A DNA stretch of 64,000 bases from positions 1-64,000 of the forward strand of contig NZ_VTEH01000022.1 of assembly GCF_008180615.1 (NCBI RefSeq), written 5' to 3'. This stretch comes from Rossellomorea vietnamensis (GTDB taxonomy: Bacteria; Bacillota; Bacilli; Bacillales; Bacillaceae_B). The notes below the pieces were generated by a model. It was not told the DNA's origin. It saw only the letters and a list, made by a program, of their open reading frames with translations, and did no database searches. Position numbers and translations under genes: made by a program. This document shows, piece after piece, positions 1 to 8,290 of the stretch (positions are counted from its first letter, which is position 1; every line of letters starts with the position of its first letter).

Positions 1-74
1 AGGTAGATAGGTCTGAGGTGGAAGCGTGGCGACACGTGCAGCTGACAGATACTAATCGATCGAGGACTTAACCA
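1..74 (+). rRNA. rrl: 23S ribosomal RNA, 3' end only
   Basis: The window opens inside a 23S rRNA gene. The terminal segment ending in GATCGAGGACTTAACC is the conserved Bacillus 23S 3' end, so the gene is cut by the window start and not truncated biologically. The 88-nt stretch up to the 5S is the usual 23S-5S spacer and carries no tRNA. Confidence 0.95.
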
Positions 75-162
75 CGAATAACAGCGAAACTCGGAATGCT
101 TTCTTCTTTCTTCTAATACTTTATCTAGTTTTGAGAGAACGATGTTCTTTCAATTGAATATG

Positions 163-279
<117 letters not shown>

Positions 280-284
280 AACCT

Positions 285-314
285 AAAAGAGTACCCAAGG
301 GGTGCTCTTTTTTT
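285..314 (+). terminator. rRNA operon terminator
   Basis: An inverted repeat (AGAGTACCC / GGGTGCTCT) is followed by a run of T. It sits six bases after the 5S and is the intrinsic terminator of the rRNA operon. Near-identical copies follow the two 5S fragments downstream. Confidence 0.9.
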
Positions 315-496
315 GTATTCCAAAAAAAAAGGGGAGATCCCCTTTTCTCCGCAAATCCATAAGACGCAGGAGCAAGGATGGGGAGGAGCAAGAAGGTCGA
401 GGACGAGAGGGAGAGAGCACCGCAGTGGGCAACCGCCCATGAGGATGCGAACGAGCGAAGCGGACGAAGAGATTCGCCGCTCATCGCCGTCCGAGC

Positions 497-551
497 CTTC
501 AGCGCCGATGGTAGTTGGGGCTCCCCCTGTGAGAGTAGGACGTCGCCAGGC
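497..551 (+). pseudogene. 5S rRNA 3'-half fragment, copy 2
   Basis: These 55 bases match the 3' half of the complete 5S (222-279) with a 3-nt deletion in the GGGGGATCTCCCCC loop region. The 5' half is missing, so no functional 5S can form. A copy of the rRNA terminator follows directly. Confidence 0.85.
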
Positions 552-555
552 ATGA

Positions 556-588
556 CAAAGAGTACCCGAAGTGGTGCTCTTTTTTTGT
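556..588 (+). terminator. Duplicated rRNA terminator, copy 2
   Basis: The AGAGTACCC stem and T-run are repeated after the second 5S fragment. It would act as a backup terminator for rRNA read-through. Confidence 0.8.
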
Positions 589-765
589 GTTCAAATAATA
601 GGGGGAGATCCCCAAAAATAGACTCTCTTATAACGCAGGAGCGAGGATGGGGAGGAGCAAGAAGGTCGAGGACGCGAGGGAGTGAACATCGCAGTGGGCA
701 ACCGCCCATGAGGATGTGAACGAGCGAAACGGACAAAGAGATTCGCCGCTCATCGCCGTCCGAGC

Positions 766-820
766 CTTCAGCGCCGATGGCAGTTGGGGCTTCCCCTGTG
801 AGAGTAGGGCGTCGCCAGGC
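766..820 (+). pseudogene. 5S rRNA 3'-half fragment, copy 3
   Basis: This is a third copy of the 5S 3' half. It has several substitutions relative to the complete gene (for example GGCAGTTGGGG and GTAGGGCGTC), so it is the most diverged copy. It again lacks the 5' half and is followed by a terminator. Confidence 0.85.
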
Positions 821-822
821 GA

Positions 823-856
823 CCAAAAGAGTACCCGAAGAGGTGCTCTTTTTTGT
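823..856 (+). terminator. Duplicated rRNA terminator, copy 3
   Basis: This is the third copy of the AGAGTACCC stem-loop with a T-run, placed just after the third 5S fragment. Confidence 0.8.
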
Positions 857-891
857 GTTTAAAAAGGGGGAGATCCCCAAATAGATTCTCT

Positions 892-1150
892 CTGGGTACA
901 TGAGTGACTTGCTTTCGGAGTAGATATGTCCTCATGTCGAGGCTCTGGGTACATGAGTGACTCGTTTTTTGAGTAGATATGTCTTCGCATCGCCGTTCTG
1001 GATACATGAGTGACTTGTTATCGGCATAGATATGTCCTCACGTAGCGTCTCTGGGTACATGAGTGGCTTGCTTTAGGAGAGGATATGTCCTCACGCTGCG
1101 CCTCTGGGTACATGAGTGATCCCTTTTCTGCTTAGATGTGTCTTCACATT
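892..1150. repeat. 53-bp tandem repeat array A (about 5 units)
   Basis: Units start at 892, 945, 998, 1051 and 1104, an exact 53-bp step. Each unit carries GGGTACATGAGTGA, then 14 variable bases, then AGATATGTCCTCA and a variable tail. The units align base for base with the much larger array at 58368-59183. The period is not a multiple of three, so it does not encode a repeat protein. The array interrupts the third copy of the 5S-tail module. Confidence 0.9.
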
Positions 1151-1162
1151 GTGGAATCTAAT

Positions 1163-1225
1163 GCAGGAGCGAGGATGGGGAGGAGCAAGAAGGTCAAGGA
1201 GGTGAGAGAAAAAGAACCTGAGTGG
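1163..1225 (+). repeat. Continuation of the interrupted third module copy
   Basis: The sequence GCAGGAGCGAGGATGGGG and the following AGGAGCAAGAAGGTC match the spacer part of module copies 1 (from about 368) and 2 (from about 637), then decay. It lies on the far side of array A, which shows the array sits inside this module copy. Confidence 0.7.
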
Positions 1226-1261
1226 ACTCTGCCTAGTAATATTCTTAATTGAAAACAGGAT

Positions 1262-1815
1262 TATGACTATGTAACCCTAATAGCCTCCAGTATATTATGC
1301 TGTTCGGTTATATTTTTGTATCTAGTAACCGGTGTGCTGCCTGCAGAGAGCTTCTTTAATTTTCAAGATTCGTCAGAGATGTTAATCTTTACAGGCGTAT
1401 CTTCCATGGCACTTATATTGTACGGACTGCTCATGGCTTATTTACTGCCTGCACATTAATGGATGAAAGGAATCTATCCTTTGCTGATCATTGAAATGGA
1501 TTGATTTTTTTCTTTATGTTGACGGTTGGCATATTCGAAGAACTACTTTTTAGAGGAATCATTCAGAATGCATTTTTTCTGATATTCAAGAACGAATAGG
1601 CTGCCGTTATCCTTGCGACTGGGGTATTTGTTATCATGCATACCCGTTATTTTAAATAACCGATGATGTTCCTTACTATCCTGCTGCCAGTTATTTTGCT
1701 TGGGTAGGTGTATTTTTCTGCCGATAACATATTGGTCCCAATCGCTGTTCCCGTTATTTTGAATGTGTCAATGACCCTGCTTTTTAAATATAATTTAATA
1801 CGGCTCCTGATATGA
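1262..1815 (+). pseudogene. Decayed CPBP-family intramembrane protease
   Basis: Conceptual translation gives a hydrophobic, multi-spanning protein broken by several in-frame stops and at least one frameshift near 1500. The signature is EELLFRG (1538-1558), which matches the EExxxR motif of the CPBP (CAAX/bacteriocin-processing) family. A further hydrophobic segment (VILATGVFVIMHTRYF) would hold the second-motif His. No start codon or ribosome-binding site is convincing. The reading frame cannot yield an intact enzyme. The family call is firm on the motif only, and the original function is unknown. Confidence 0.7.
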
Positions 1816-1909
1816 TGGTCTTCTTATAGAGTCCATTTTTGCATATTCGTCAATTCACAGGTTTAAGAAACCCCTAGACCTGGGAAAACTTTTAAGGCAG
1901 ATTAATCGA

Positions 1910-1965
1910 TTGCAATCATAAGTTGTTCTGTTGTATAATCTTAGTCAAATATAGTCAAAGTCAAA
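1910..1965 (+). promoter_or_regulatory. ctsR operon promoter with CtsR operator
   Basis: A SigA-type promoter is present: TTGCAA at 1910-1915, an 18-bp spacer, and a perfect TATAAT at 1934-1939. Directly downstream lie CtsR heptads, AGTCAAA at 1943-1949 and 1953-1959, separated by TAT, with a third partial heptad GTCAAA at 1960-1965. This matches the known direct-repeat CtsR box and overlaps the expected transcription start, so the operon should be autorepressed and induced by heat or protein stress. Confidence 0.85.
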
Positions 1966-1980
1966 AGAGGAGGAGGCCTG

Positions 1981-2442
1981 ATGAGGAATATTTCCGATAT
2001 CATCGAAAACTACCTTAAGAAGGTTTTTGAATCAAGCGGCAATGAGATTGTCGAGATAAAGCGCAGCGAAATTGCTGACAAGTTTCAGTGTGTCCCCTCC
2101 CAAATCAATTATGTTATCAATACCAGGTTCACGATTGAACGAGGATACATGGTAGAGAGCAAGAGGGGCGGCGGGGGATATATCCGCATAATGAAGGTTC
2201 ATTCCCATGATCATGCCCATCTGGTCGACCAGTTGATTTCCCTGGTTGACTCCAGGGTCGCCCAAAGTTCAGCGGAAGATCTGGTGTATCGTTTAGTGGA
2301 AGAAGAGGTTATTACATTAAGAGAAGCGAAAATAATGTTAAGTGTGATGGATCGCTCGGTAATTTATATAGAGTTGCCTGAGAGAGATGAGTTAAGGGCA
2401 AGAATGCTGAAGGCGATGCTGATTACATTGAAATATAAATAG
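1981..2442 (+). CDS. ctsR: Transcriptional repressor of class III stress genes CtsR
   Basis: CtsR represses the clp protease genes and its own operon until heat or thiol stress inactivates it. The 153-aa protein has the family's usual length. It has an N-terminal winged helix-turn-helix (about 1-70) with the glycine-rich wing RGGGGY at 62-67, the known heat-sensing element, and a C-terminal dimerisation helical domain. A strong ribosome-binding site (GAGGAGGAGG) precedes the ATG. It is the first gene of ctsR-mcsA-mcsB-clpC, and its operator lies immediately upstream. Confidence 0.97.
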   Translation: MRNISDIIENYLKKVFESSGNEIVEIKRSEIADKFQCVPSQINYVINTRFTIERGYMVESKRGGGGYIRIMKVHSHDHAHLVDQLISLVDSRVAQSSAEDLVYRLVEEEVITLREAKIMLSVMDRSVIYIELPERDELRARMLKAMLITLKYK

Positions 2443-2457
2443 GAGAGGTGAGTTGAA

Positions 2458-3000
2458 TTGATTTGCCAGGAGTGTAATGAAAGACCTGCCACTCTCCATT
2501 TTACAAAGATAGTGAACGGGGAAAAGACAGAAGTCCATTTATGTGAGAGATGTGCCCAGGAAAAAGGGGAAATGTTCATGTTCGACGGCTCTCCTTCTTT
2601 TTCCGTAAACAGCCTTCTTTCCGGACTTTTAAACTTAAGTCCCGCTATGAAACAGCAGGAGAAGCAGATTTCTTCCGAGGAAGTGCTTCAATGTGAGAAG
2701 TGTAAACTGACTTTTCAACAGTTCATCCAGGTAGGGCGGTTTGGCTGTGCAAGCTGCTTTGAAACATTTAAAGATGAATTGACGCCGATTTTGAAGAGGG
2801 TACACAGCGGAAATGTGGAGCATCATGGCAAGGTGCCTTCACGAATGGGCGGTACGATTCATCTAAAGAAAAAGATTACTGGTTTAAAAGCCGAGCTTCA
2901 GCAGCTCATTCACGATGAAGAGTTTGAACAGGCAGCTGGAGTGAGGGATGAAATTCGTTCCCTTGAGAAGGAAATTCGCCAAGAGGGAGGCGGGAAGTAA
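2458..3000 (+). CDS. mcsA: Activator of protein arginine kinase, McsA
   Basis: McsA binds and activates the arginine kinase McsB and helps regulate CtsR. This 180-aa protein has four cysteine pairs (CQEC, CERC, CEKC, CASC) for zinc or redox sensing, and a C-terminal UVR-type helical motif around 140-175. Translation starts at TTG with the ribosome-binding site GGAGAGGTGA upstream. The stop codon overlaps the mcsB ATG by one base, so translation is coupled. Confidence 0.95.
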   Translation: MICQECNERPATLHFTKIVNGEKTEVHLCERCAQEKGEMFMFDGSPSFSVNSLLSGLLNLSPAMKQQEKQISSEEVLQCEKCKLTFQQFIQVGRFGCASCFETFKDELTPILKRVHSGNVEHHGKVPSRMGGTIHLKKKITGLKAELQQLIHDEEFEQAAGVRDEIRSLEKEIRQEGGGK

Positions 3001-4070
3001 TGTCGTTAGAGAAGTTTTTGAGCCAAGCTTCAAGTTCATGGATGAGTGAAGAGGGGCCGAACTCGGATGTCGTATTGAGCACCCGAATCCGCCTTGCCCG
3101 TAATTTAAGCGATTACCTTTTTCCGACTCTTTTTTCTTCAGAGGAAGCAAACAGGATTCTTGGGAAAGTTCAGGAGAGTATCAGCGGTGAGTCAGGTGAA
3201 CATGGAAACCTTGAATTATTGAAGATGTCTGAGATGCAGCCGCTCCAAAAGCGTGTATTGATGGAGAAGCATCTCGTCAGTCCTAATCTGGCCGATGATT
3301 CCAGCTATGGCGGGGTTGTTCTCTCTGAAAAGGAAGATATCAGCATCATGGTCAACGAAGAAGACCATATCCGTATACAGTGTTTGTATCCCGGCCTTCA
3401 ATTGAAGGAAGCCCTGAAGAAGGCAGATGAGATAGATGACTGGCTGGAGAGCAAGCTGGACTTCGCTTTTCATGAAAAAAGCGGTTATCTGACTTCCTGT
3501 CCAACCAATGTGGGAACAGGTTTGAGAGCATCGGTGATGATGCATCTTCCGGCTTTGATCATCACTCAGCAAATGAACCGTATCATTCCAGCTATCAACC
3601 AGCTTGGATTAGTTGTTAGAGGAATTTACGGTGAAGGCAGCGAAGCTTTAGGTAATATATTTCAAATCTCCAATCAAATCACACTCGGAAAATCCGAGGA
3701 GGACATCGTGGATGATTTAACGGGTGTCGTCAAGCAGATTATCGCGCAAGAACAATCAGCGCGGGAAGCATTAGTGAAAACTTCAAACATACAATTAGAA
3801 GACAGAGTGTACCGCTCTCTGGGTGTATTGGAGAATTGCAGGATCATCGAATCAAAAGAAGCTGCTAAATGTTTGTCTGATGTGAGATTGGGGATTGATT
3901 TAGGGTATATACAAAATATATCCCGCAATATATTAAATGAATTAATGATACTGACCCAGCCAGGGTTTTTACAGCAATATTCAGGCGGACCGCTCCGCCC
4001 TGACGAGAGGGACATAAGAAGAGCGGCCTTTATTCGGGAACGAATTAAACTTGAGAATAGAAGCAGTTAG
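3000..4070 (+). CDS. mcsB: Protein-arginine kinase McsB
   Basis: McsB phosphorylates arginine residues, marking proteins (including CtsR) for ClpC-ClpP degradation. At 356 aa it matches the phosphagen-kinase-like family. Visible family features are the N-terminal VVLSTRIRLARN nucleotide-binding segment and SCPTNVGTGLRASV around residue 167, which holds the catalytic Cys and the NVGTGLR loop. The C-terminal region (to about 340) carries the regulatory RDIRRAAFIRERI segment. It lies between its activator mcsA and its partner clpC. Confidence 0.96.
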   Translation: MSLEKFLSQASSSWMSEEGPNSDVVLSTRIRLARNLSDYLFPTLFSSEEANRILGKVQESISGESGEHGNLELLKMSEMQPLQKRVLMEKHLVSPNLADDSSYGGVVLSEKEDISIMVNEEDHIRIQCLYPGLQLKEALKKADEIDDWLESKLDFAFHEKSGYLTSCPTNVGTGLRASVMMHLPALIITQQMNRIIPAINQLGLVVRGIYGEGSEALGNIFQISNQITLGKSEEDIVDDLTGVVKQIIAQEQSAREALVKTSNIQLEDRVYRSLGVLENCRIIESKEAAKCLSDVRLGIDLGYIQNISRNILNELMILTQPGFLQQYSGGPLRPDERDIRRAAFIRERIKLENRSS

Positions 4071-4082
4071 GAGGAGACGATT

Positions 4083-6524
4083 ATGATGTTTGGCAGATTT
4101 ACTGAAAGAGCCCAAAAGGTTTTGGCTTTAGCACAGGAAGAGGCTATCCGTTTGTCTCATAGCAACATCGGAACAGAACATATTCTTTTAGGATTAGTAC
4201 GCGAGGGTGAAGGAATCGCAGCGAAAGGATTGACTGCCCTTGGGTTGAGCCCTGAAAAAATTCAGAAAGAAGTCGAGGGGCTGATCGGGAAAGGCAAGGA
4301 GAATTCCCAGACCATCCATTACACTCCGAGAGCGAAAAAAGTCATCGAACTGTCAATGGATGAAGCAAGAAAGCTTGGCCATTCTTATGTAGGTACTGAG
4401 CATATCCTCCTGGGATTGATCAGGGAAGGAGAAGGAGTGGCGGCACGTGTGCTGAACAATCTTGGTGTCAGCCTTAATAAAGCAAGGCAGCAGGTACTGC
4501 AGCTGCTTGGCAGCAACGAATCCAACGGCCATCAAAGCGGTACCAGCACTAATGCAAATACGCCTACTCTGGACAGTCTGGCAAGGGATCTTACCGTTAT
4601 CGCAAGGGAAGACAGCCTTGATCCGGTCATCGGTAGGAGCAAAGAAATCCAGCGTGTAATTGAGGTGCTCAGCCGCAGAACGAAGAATAACCCGGTCTTG
4701 ATCGGTGAACCCGGCGTTGGTAAAACAGCAATCGCTGAAGGACTTGCGCAGCAGATCGTCAATAACGAAGTACCAGAAATCCTTCGTGACAAACGGGTCA
4801 TGACACTGGATATGGGTACAGTGGTTGCCGGGACTAAATACCGCGGTGAATTTGAAGACCGTCTTAAAAAGGTTATGGATGAAATCCGCCAGGCGGGGAA
4901 CATCATCCTCTTTATTGATGAACTTCATACATTAATCGGAGCAGGCGGTGCGGAAGGTGCAATCGACGCTTCCAATATCCTTAAGCCGTCACTCGCCCGC
5001 GGTGAGCTGCAGTGTATTGGTGCGACGACGCTTGATGAGTACCGAAAGTACATTGAGAAGGATGCAGCGTTGGAAAGAAGATTCCAGCCGATCCAGGTTG
5101 ATGAGCCGACACCGGATGAGTCCATTCAAATTTTAAAAGGCCTTCGTGACCGTTATGAGGCCCATCACCGTGTATCCATCACGGATGAAGCGATCGAAGC
5201 GGCTGTTAAACTCTCAGACCGTTACATTTCAGACCGATTCCTTCCGGATAAGGCAATCGACTTGATTGATGAATCCGGTTCTAAGGTAAGATTGCGCTCT
5301 TATACTACCCCTCCTAATCTTAAAGAACTTGAAGTGAAGCTTGAAGAGATTAGAAAGGAGAAAGATGCGGCAGTCCAAAGCCAGGAATTCGAAAAAGCTG
5401 CTTCCCTTAGAGACACAGAGCAGCGTTTAAGGGAAGAGCTTGAAGAAACGAAAAAAACCTGGAAAGAAAAGCAGGGGCAGGAGAATACCGAAGTCACAGT
5501 CGAAGATATCGCTAAAGTGGTATCAAGCTGGACCGGGATTCCAGTTTCAAAACTGGCTCAGACTGAAACGGATAAGCTCCTGAAACTTGAAGAAATTCTT
5601 CATTCTCGGGTAATCGGACAAGATGAAGCAGTTAAAGCCGTTTCCAAAGCTGTAAGAAGAGCAAGAGCCGGCTTGAAGGACCCTAAGAGACCAATTGGTT
5701 CATTTGTATTCCTTGGGCCGACGGGTGTCGGAAAGACAGAATTGGCCAGGGCGCTGGCAGAATCTATGTTCGGTGATGAGGAATCCATGATCCGGATCGA
5801 TATGTCCGAGTATATGGAAAAACACTCGACATCCCGACTTGTGGGGTCCCCTCCAGGTTATGTTGGATATGAGGAAGGCGGGCAGCTGACTGAAAAGGTG
5901 CGCCGTAAACCATATTCTGTTGTCCTGCTGGATGAAATCGAGAAGGCACATCCGGATGTGTTCAATATCCTGCTTCAAGTGCTGGAAGATGGGCGTCTGA
6001 CTGATAGTAAAGGCCGCACCGTCGATTTCAGGAACACGGTTCTGATTATGACTTCTAATGTTGGGGCAGAATCCCTGAAAAAGAATAAATACGTTGGTTT
6101 CAACATCCAGGATGGTGAGCAGGATTACAAAGATATGAAAGGAAAAGTGATGGAAGAGCTGAAAAGAGCCTTCCGCCCAGAATTCCTGAATCGTATCGAT
6201 GAAATCATCGTCTTCCATTCGCTGGAAAAAGAACATTTAAAAGAAATTGTGACATTGATGTCCGATCAATTGACGAATCGATTGAAAGAGCAGGATATCA
6301 GCCTCGAGCTAACGGATGCTGCTAAAGAGAAAATCGCAGACGAAGGTTTCGATCCTGAATACGGAGCACGTCCATTGCGCCGTGCCATCCAGAAGCATAT
6401 TGAGGACCGCCTTTCTGAAGAGCTTCTGAAAGGAACTGTGCTGACAGGGCAAAGTGTACTCATTGATGTGGAAGATAAAGAATTCACAGTCAAAATGAGG
6501 GAAACGACCAAGACGTCTTCATAA
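4083..6524 (+). CDS. clpC: AAA+ unfoldase ClpC of the ClpCP protease
   Basis: ClpC unfolds arginine-phosphorylated or adaptor-delivered substrates and feeds them to ClpP. The 813-aa protein has the N-terminal double Clp repeat (1-145). The first AAA domain has Walker A GEPGVGKT near 209. A middle coiled-coil carries a UVR motif (about 415-450). The second AAA domain has Walker A GPTGVGKT near 547. The C-terminal D2-small domain follows. It is the last gene of the CtsR-controlled operon and is followed by a strong stem-loop. ATG at 4083 is chosen by similarity to MMFGRFTERAQK of B. subtilis ClpC. Confidence 0.97.
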   Translation: MMFGRFTERAQKVLALAQEEAIRLSHSNIGTEHILLGLVREGEGIAAKGLTALGLSPEKIQKEVEGLIGKGKENSQTIHYTPRAKKVIELSMDEARKLGHSYVGTEHILLGLIREGEGVAARVLNNLGVSLNKARQQVLQLLGSNESNGHQSGTSTNANTPTLDSLARDLTVIAREDSLDPVIGRSKEIQRVIEVLSRRTKNNPVLIGEPGVGKTAIAEGLAQQIVNNEVPEILRDKRVMTLDMGTVVAGTKYRGEFEDRLKKVMDEIRQAGNIILFIDELHTLIGAGGAEGAIDASNILKPSLARGELQCIGATTLDEYRKYIEKDAALERRFQPIQVDEPTPDESIQILKGLRDRYEAHHRVSITDEAIEAAVKLSDRYISDRFLPDKAIDLIDESGSKVRLRSYTTPPNLKELEVKLEEIRKEKDAAVQSQEFEKAASLRDTEQRLREELEETKKTWKEKQGQENTEVTVEDIAKVVSSWTGIPVSKLAQTETDKLLKLEEILHSRVIGQDEAVKAVSKAVRRARAGLKDPKRPIGSFVFLGPTGVGKTELARALAESMFGDEESMIRIDMSEYMEKHSTSRLVGSPPGYVGYEEGGQLTEKVRRKPYSVVLLDEIEKAHPDVFNILLQVLEDGRLTDSKGRTVDFRNTVLIMTSNVGAESLKKNKYVGFNIQDGEQDYKDMKGKVMEELKRAFRPEFLNRIDEIIVFHSLEKEHLKEIVTLMSDQLTNRLKEQDISLELTDAAKEKIADEGFDPEYGARPLRRAIQKHIEDRLSEELLKGTVLTGQSVLIDVEDKEFTVKMRETTKTSS

Positions 6525-6534
6525 GAGATAGAGT

Positions 6535-6645
6535 AAGGCAAAGCAAAGCAAGAGCAGTCGAATGGTCTTCCAGGTGAGAGGGTCACTGTACAAGTGAATT
6601 CTCCCCGGGAAGAAGGCTGCTCTTGGCTTGCCTTTTCTTGTTTTT
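6535..6645 (+). terminator. Long stem-loop terminator after clpC
   Basis: A left arm (6535-6557, AAGGCAAAGC...AAGAGCAG) pairs with a right arm (6617-6636, CTGCTCTTGGCTTGCC) across a loop of about 60 nt, followed by TTTTCTTGTTTTT. It should end the ctsR operon. The remaining bases to radA (6646-6909) show no supported gene or clear promoter. Confidence 0.75.
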
Positions 6646-6909
6646 AGACAAGTAGAGATTGATTTCTGGATTATAGCCGATCCATCTACTGGCCCGTCTG
6701 CAAAGCTTACTGATAAAAAACGTAAAAAAGCGGCAGCGGCAGTTTGCCACATTCCCCAGTGAAAACAGAAAAAATACGGATGCTCTGAACTTTATCTTTT
6801 TGAGAGACCCCTCATATTTGTAACCTTCCCGTAAAAAAGCTACAATCATTCCCAATAGAAGTATTTCAATAAAATAATTCACATAGATATGAAGAGAGAG
6901 GTTATAGAG

Positions 6910-8286
6910 TTGGCTAAGAAAAAAACCAAATTCATGTGTCAGTCTTGCGGATACGAATCAGCGAAATGGATGGGACGATGTCCAGGATGTTCAGAATGGA
7001 ATAAGATGGTCGAAGAAGTGGAGATCACCGGAAAACAGCCTCGAGGTGCTTTTAAGCATTCTGTTGACCAAGGCCCGTCAAAGGCTGAAAAACTGGTATC
7101 CATCCAATCAAAGCAGGAACCCAGGGTGGAAACGGACTCCAAGGAGTTAAACAGAGTGCTTGGAGGGGGCGTTGTTCCAGGCTCGCTGATCCTGATTGGC
7201 GGTGATCCTGGAATTGGGAAATCCACTTTGCTTTTACAGGTTTCATCTCAGCTGGCTGAGGGTAAACACAAAGTTCTATATATATCCGGCGAGGAATCAA
7301 TCAAACAGACTAAGCTTAGAGCAGACCGCCTTGAAATAAAAGCGGATGACTTATATATTTATGCTGAAACAAATTTGGAAGCCATCCATGGCACCATCGA
7401 AGAGCTTTCTCCTGAGTTTGTGATTGTCGACTCTATTCAAACGATTTTCCATCCCGAGGTCACTTCGGCTCCCGGCAGTGTTTCGCAGGTCAGGGAGTGT
7501 ACTGCAGAATTAATGAGAATTGCGAAAACAAAAGGAATCGCAATATTTATTGTCGGGCATGTTACAAAAGAGGGCTCTATAGCAGGTCCGAGACTGTTGG
7601 AACATATGGTGGATACTGTACTCTATTTTGAAGGCGAAAGGCATCATGCTTACCGGATTTTAAGAGCGGTCAAAAACCGGTTTGGTTCCACTAATGAAAT
7701 GGGCATATTTGAAATGAAAGAACTCGGGCTGGAAGAAGTGGATAATCCGTCTGAAATCTTCCTTGAGGAGAGGTCGCAGGGCGCTGCCGGGTCGACAGTG
7801 GTTGCCTCCATGGAAGGAACCAGACCTGTCCTGGTTGAAATCCAGGCGCTTGTCACTCCAACAAGCTTTAACAATCCAAGAAGGATGGCGACAGGGATTG
7901 ACCACAGCAGGGTTTCTTTGATTATGGCTGTCCTTGAGAAAAGAGCGGGTTTCTTGCTGCAGCATCAGGATGCTTACTTGAAGGTAGCTGGCGGAGTGAA
8001 GCTGGATGAGCCTGCAATTGACCTGGCTGTGGCTGCCTCCATCGCCTCAAGCTTCAGGGACCAGTCCTCGGATGCTTTTGACTGCATTATAGGCGAGGTG
8101 GGGCTGACAGGAGAGATCAGAAGGGTGTCCAGAATCGAACAGCGTGTTCAGGAAGCGGCAAAACTCGGTTTTAAGAGAGTGATCATCCCTGCTAATAATA
8201 TCGGAGGATGGAAGGTTCCTTCAGGAATCGAAATCGTCGGTGTGAAAAATATCAATGAAGCATTGAAGCAAATTTTAGGAGGATAA
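6910..8286 (+). CDS. radA: DNA repair ATPase/helicase RadA (Sms)
   Basis: RadA drives branch migration during recombination and DNA repair. I place the start at TTG 6910 (MAKKKTKFMCQSCG), not at the in-frame ATG 6889, because this gives 458 aa as in B. subtilis and follows GAGAGAGG. The domains are an N-terminal C4 zinc finger (CQSCG and CPGC), a RecA-like ATPase with Walker A GGDPGIGKST near residue 100, the RadA-specific KNRFG motif near 255, and a C-terminal Lon-protease-like domain. disA follows 4 bases later, the usual radA-disA pair. Confidence 0.95.
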   Translation: MAKKKTKFMCQSCGYESAKWMGRCPGCSEWNKMVEEVEITGKQPRGAFKHSVDQGPSKAEKLVSIQSKQEPRVETDSKELNRVLGGGVVPGSLILIGGDPGIGKSTLLLQVSSQLAEGKHKVLYISGEESIKQTKLRADRLEIKADDLYIYAETNLEAIHGTIEELSPEFVIVDSIQTIFHPEVTSAPGSVSQVRECTAELMRIAKTKGIAIFIVGHVTKEGSIAGPRLLEHMVDTVLYFEGERHHAYRILRAVKNRFGSTNEMGIFEMKELGLEEVDNPSEIFLEERSQGAAGSTVVASMEGTRPVLVEIQALVTPTSFNNPRRMATGIDHSRVSLIMAVLEKRAGFLLQHQDAYLKVAGGVKLDEPAIDLAVAASIASSFRDQSSDAFDCIIGEVGLTGEIRRVSRIEQRVQEAAKLGFKRVIIPANNIGGWKVPSGIEIVGVKNINEALKQILGG

Positions 8287-8290
8287 ATAC

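Noticed and set aside
892..1150. CRISPR-like array
   Set aside because: Units are similar along their whole length, there are no unique spacers of constant size between identical repeats, and no cas genes are present. The same holds for 35872-36339 and 58368-59183.
4353..4928. 191-codon antisense frame in clpC
   Set aside because: It lies entirely opposite a conserved gene and has atypical composition; long antisense frames are expected in biased coding sequence. The same applies to 24416-24895, 25838-26407 and 29385-29957.
6583..6882. 99-codon minus-strand frame between clpC and radA
   Set aside because: The start would be GTG without a ribosome-binding site, the C-terminal part runs through the clpC terminator, and there is no recognisable similarity. 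The hydrophobic N terminus alone is not enough.
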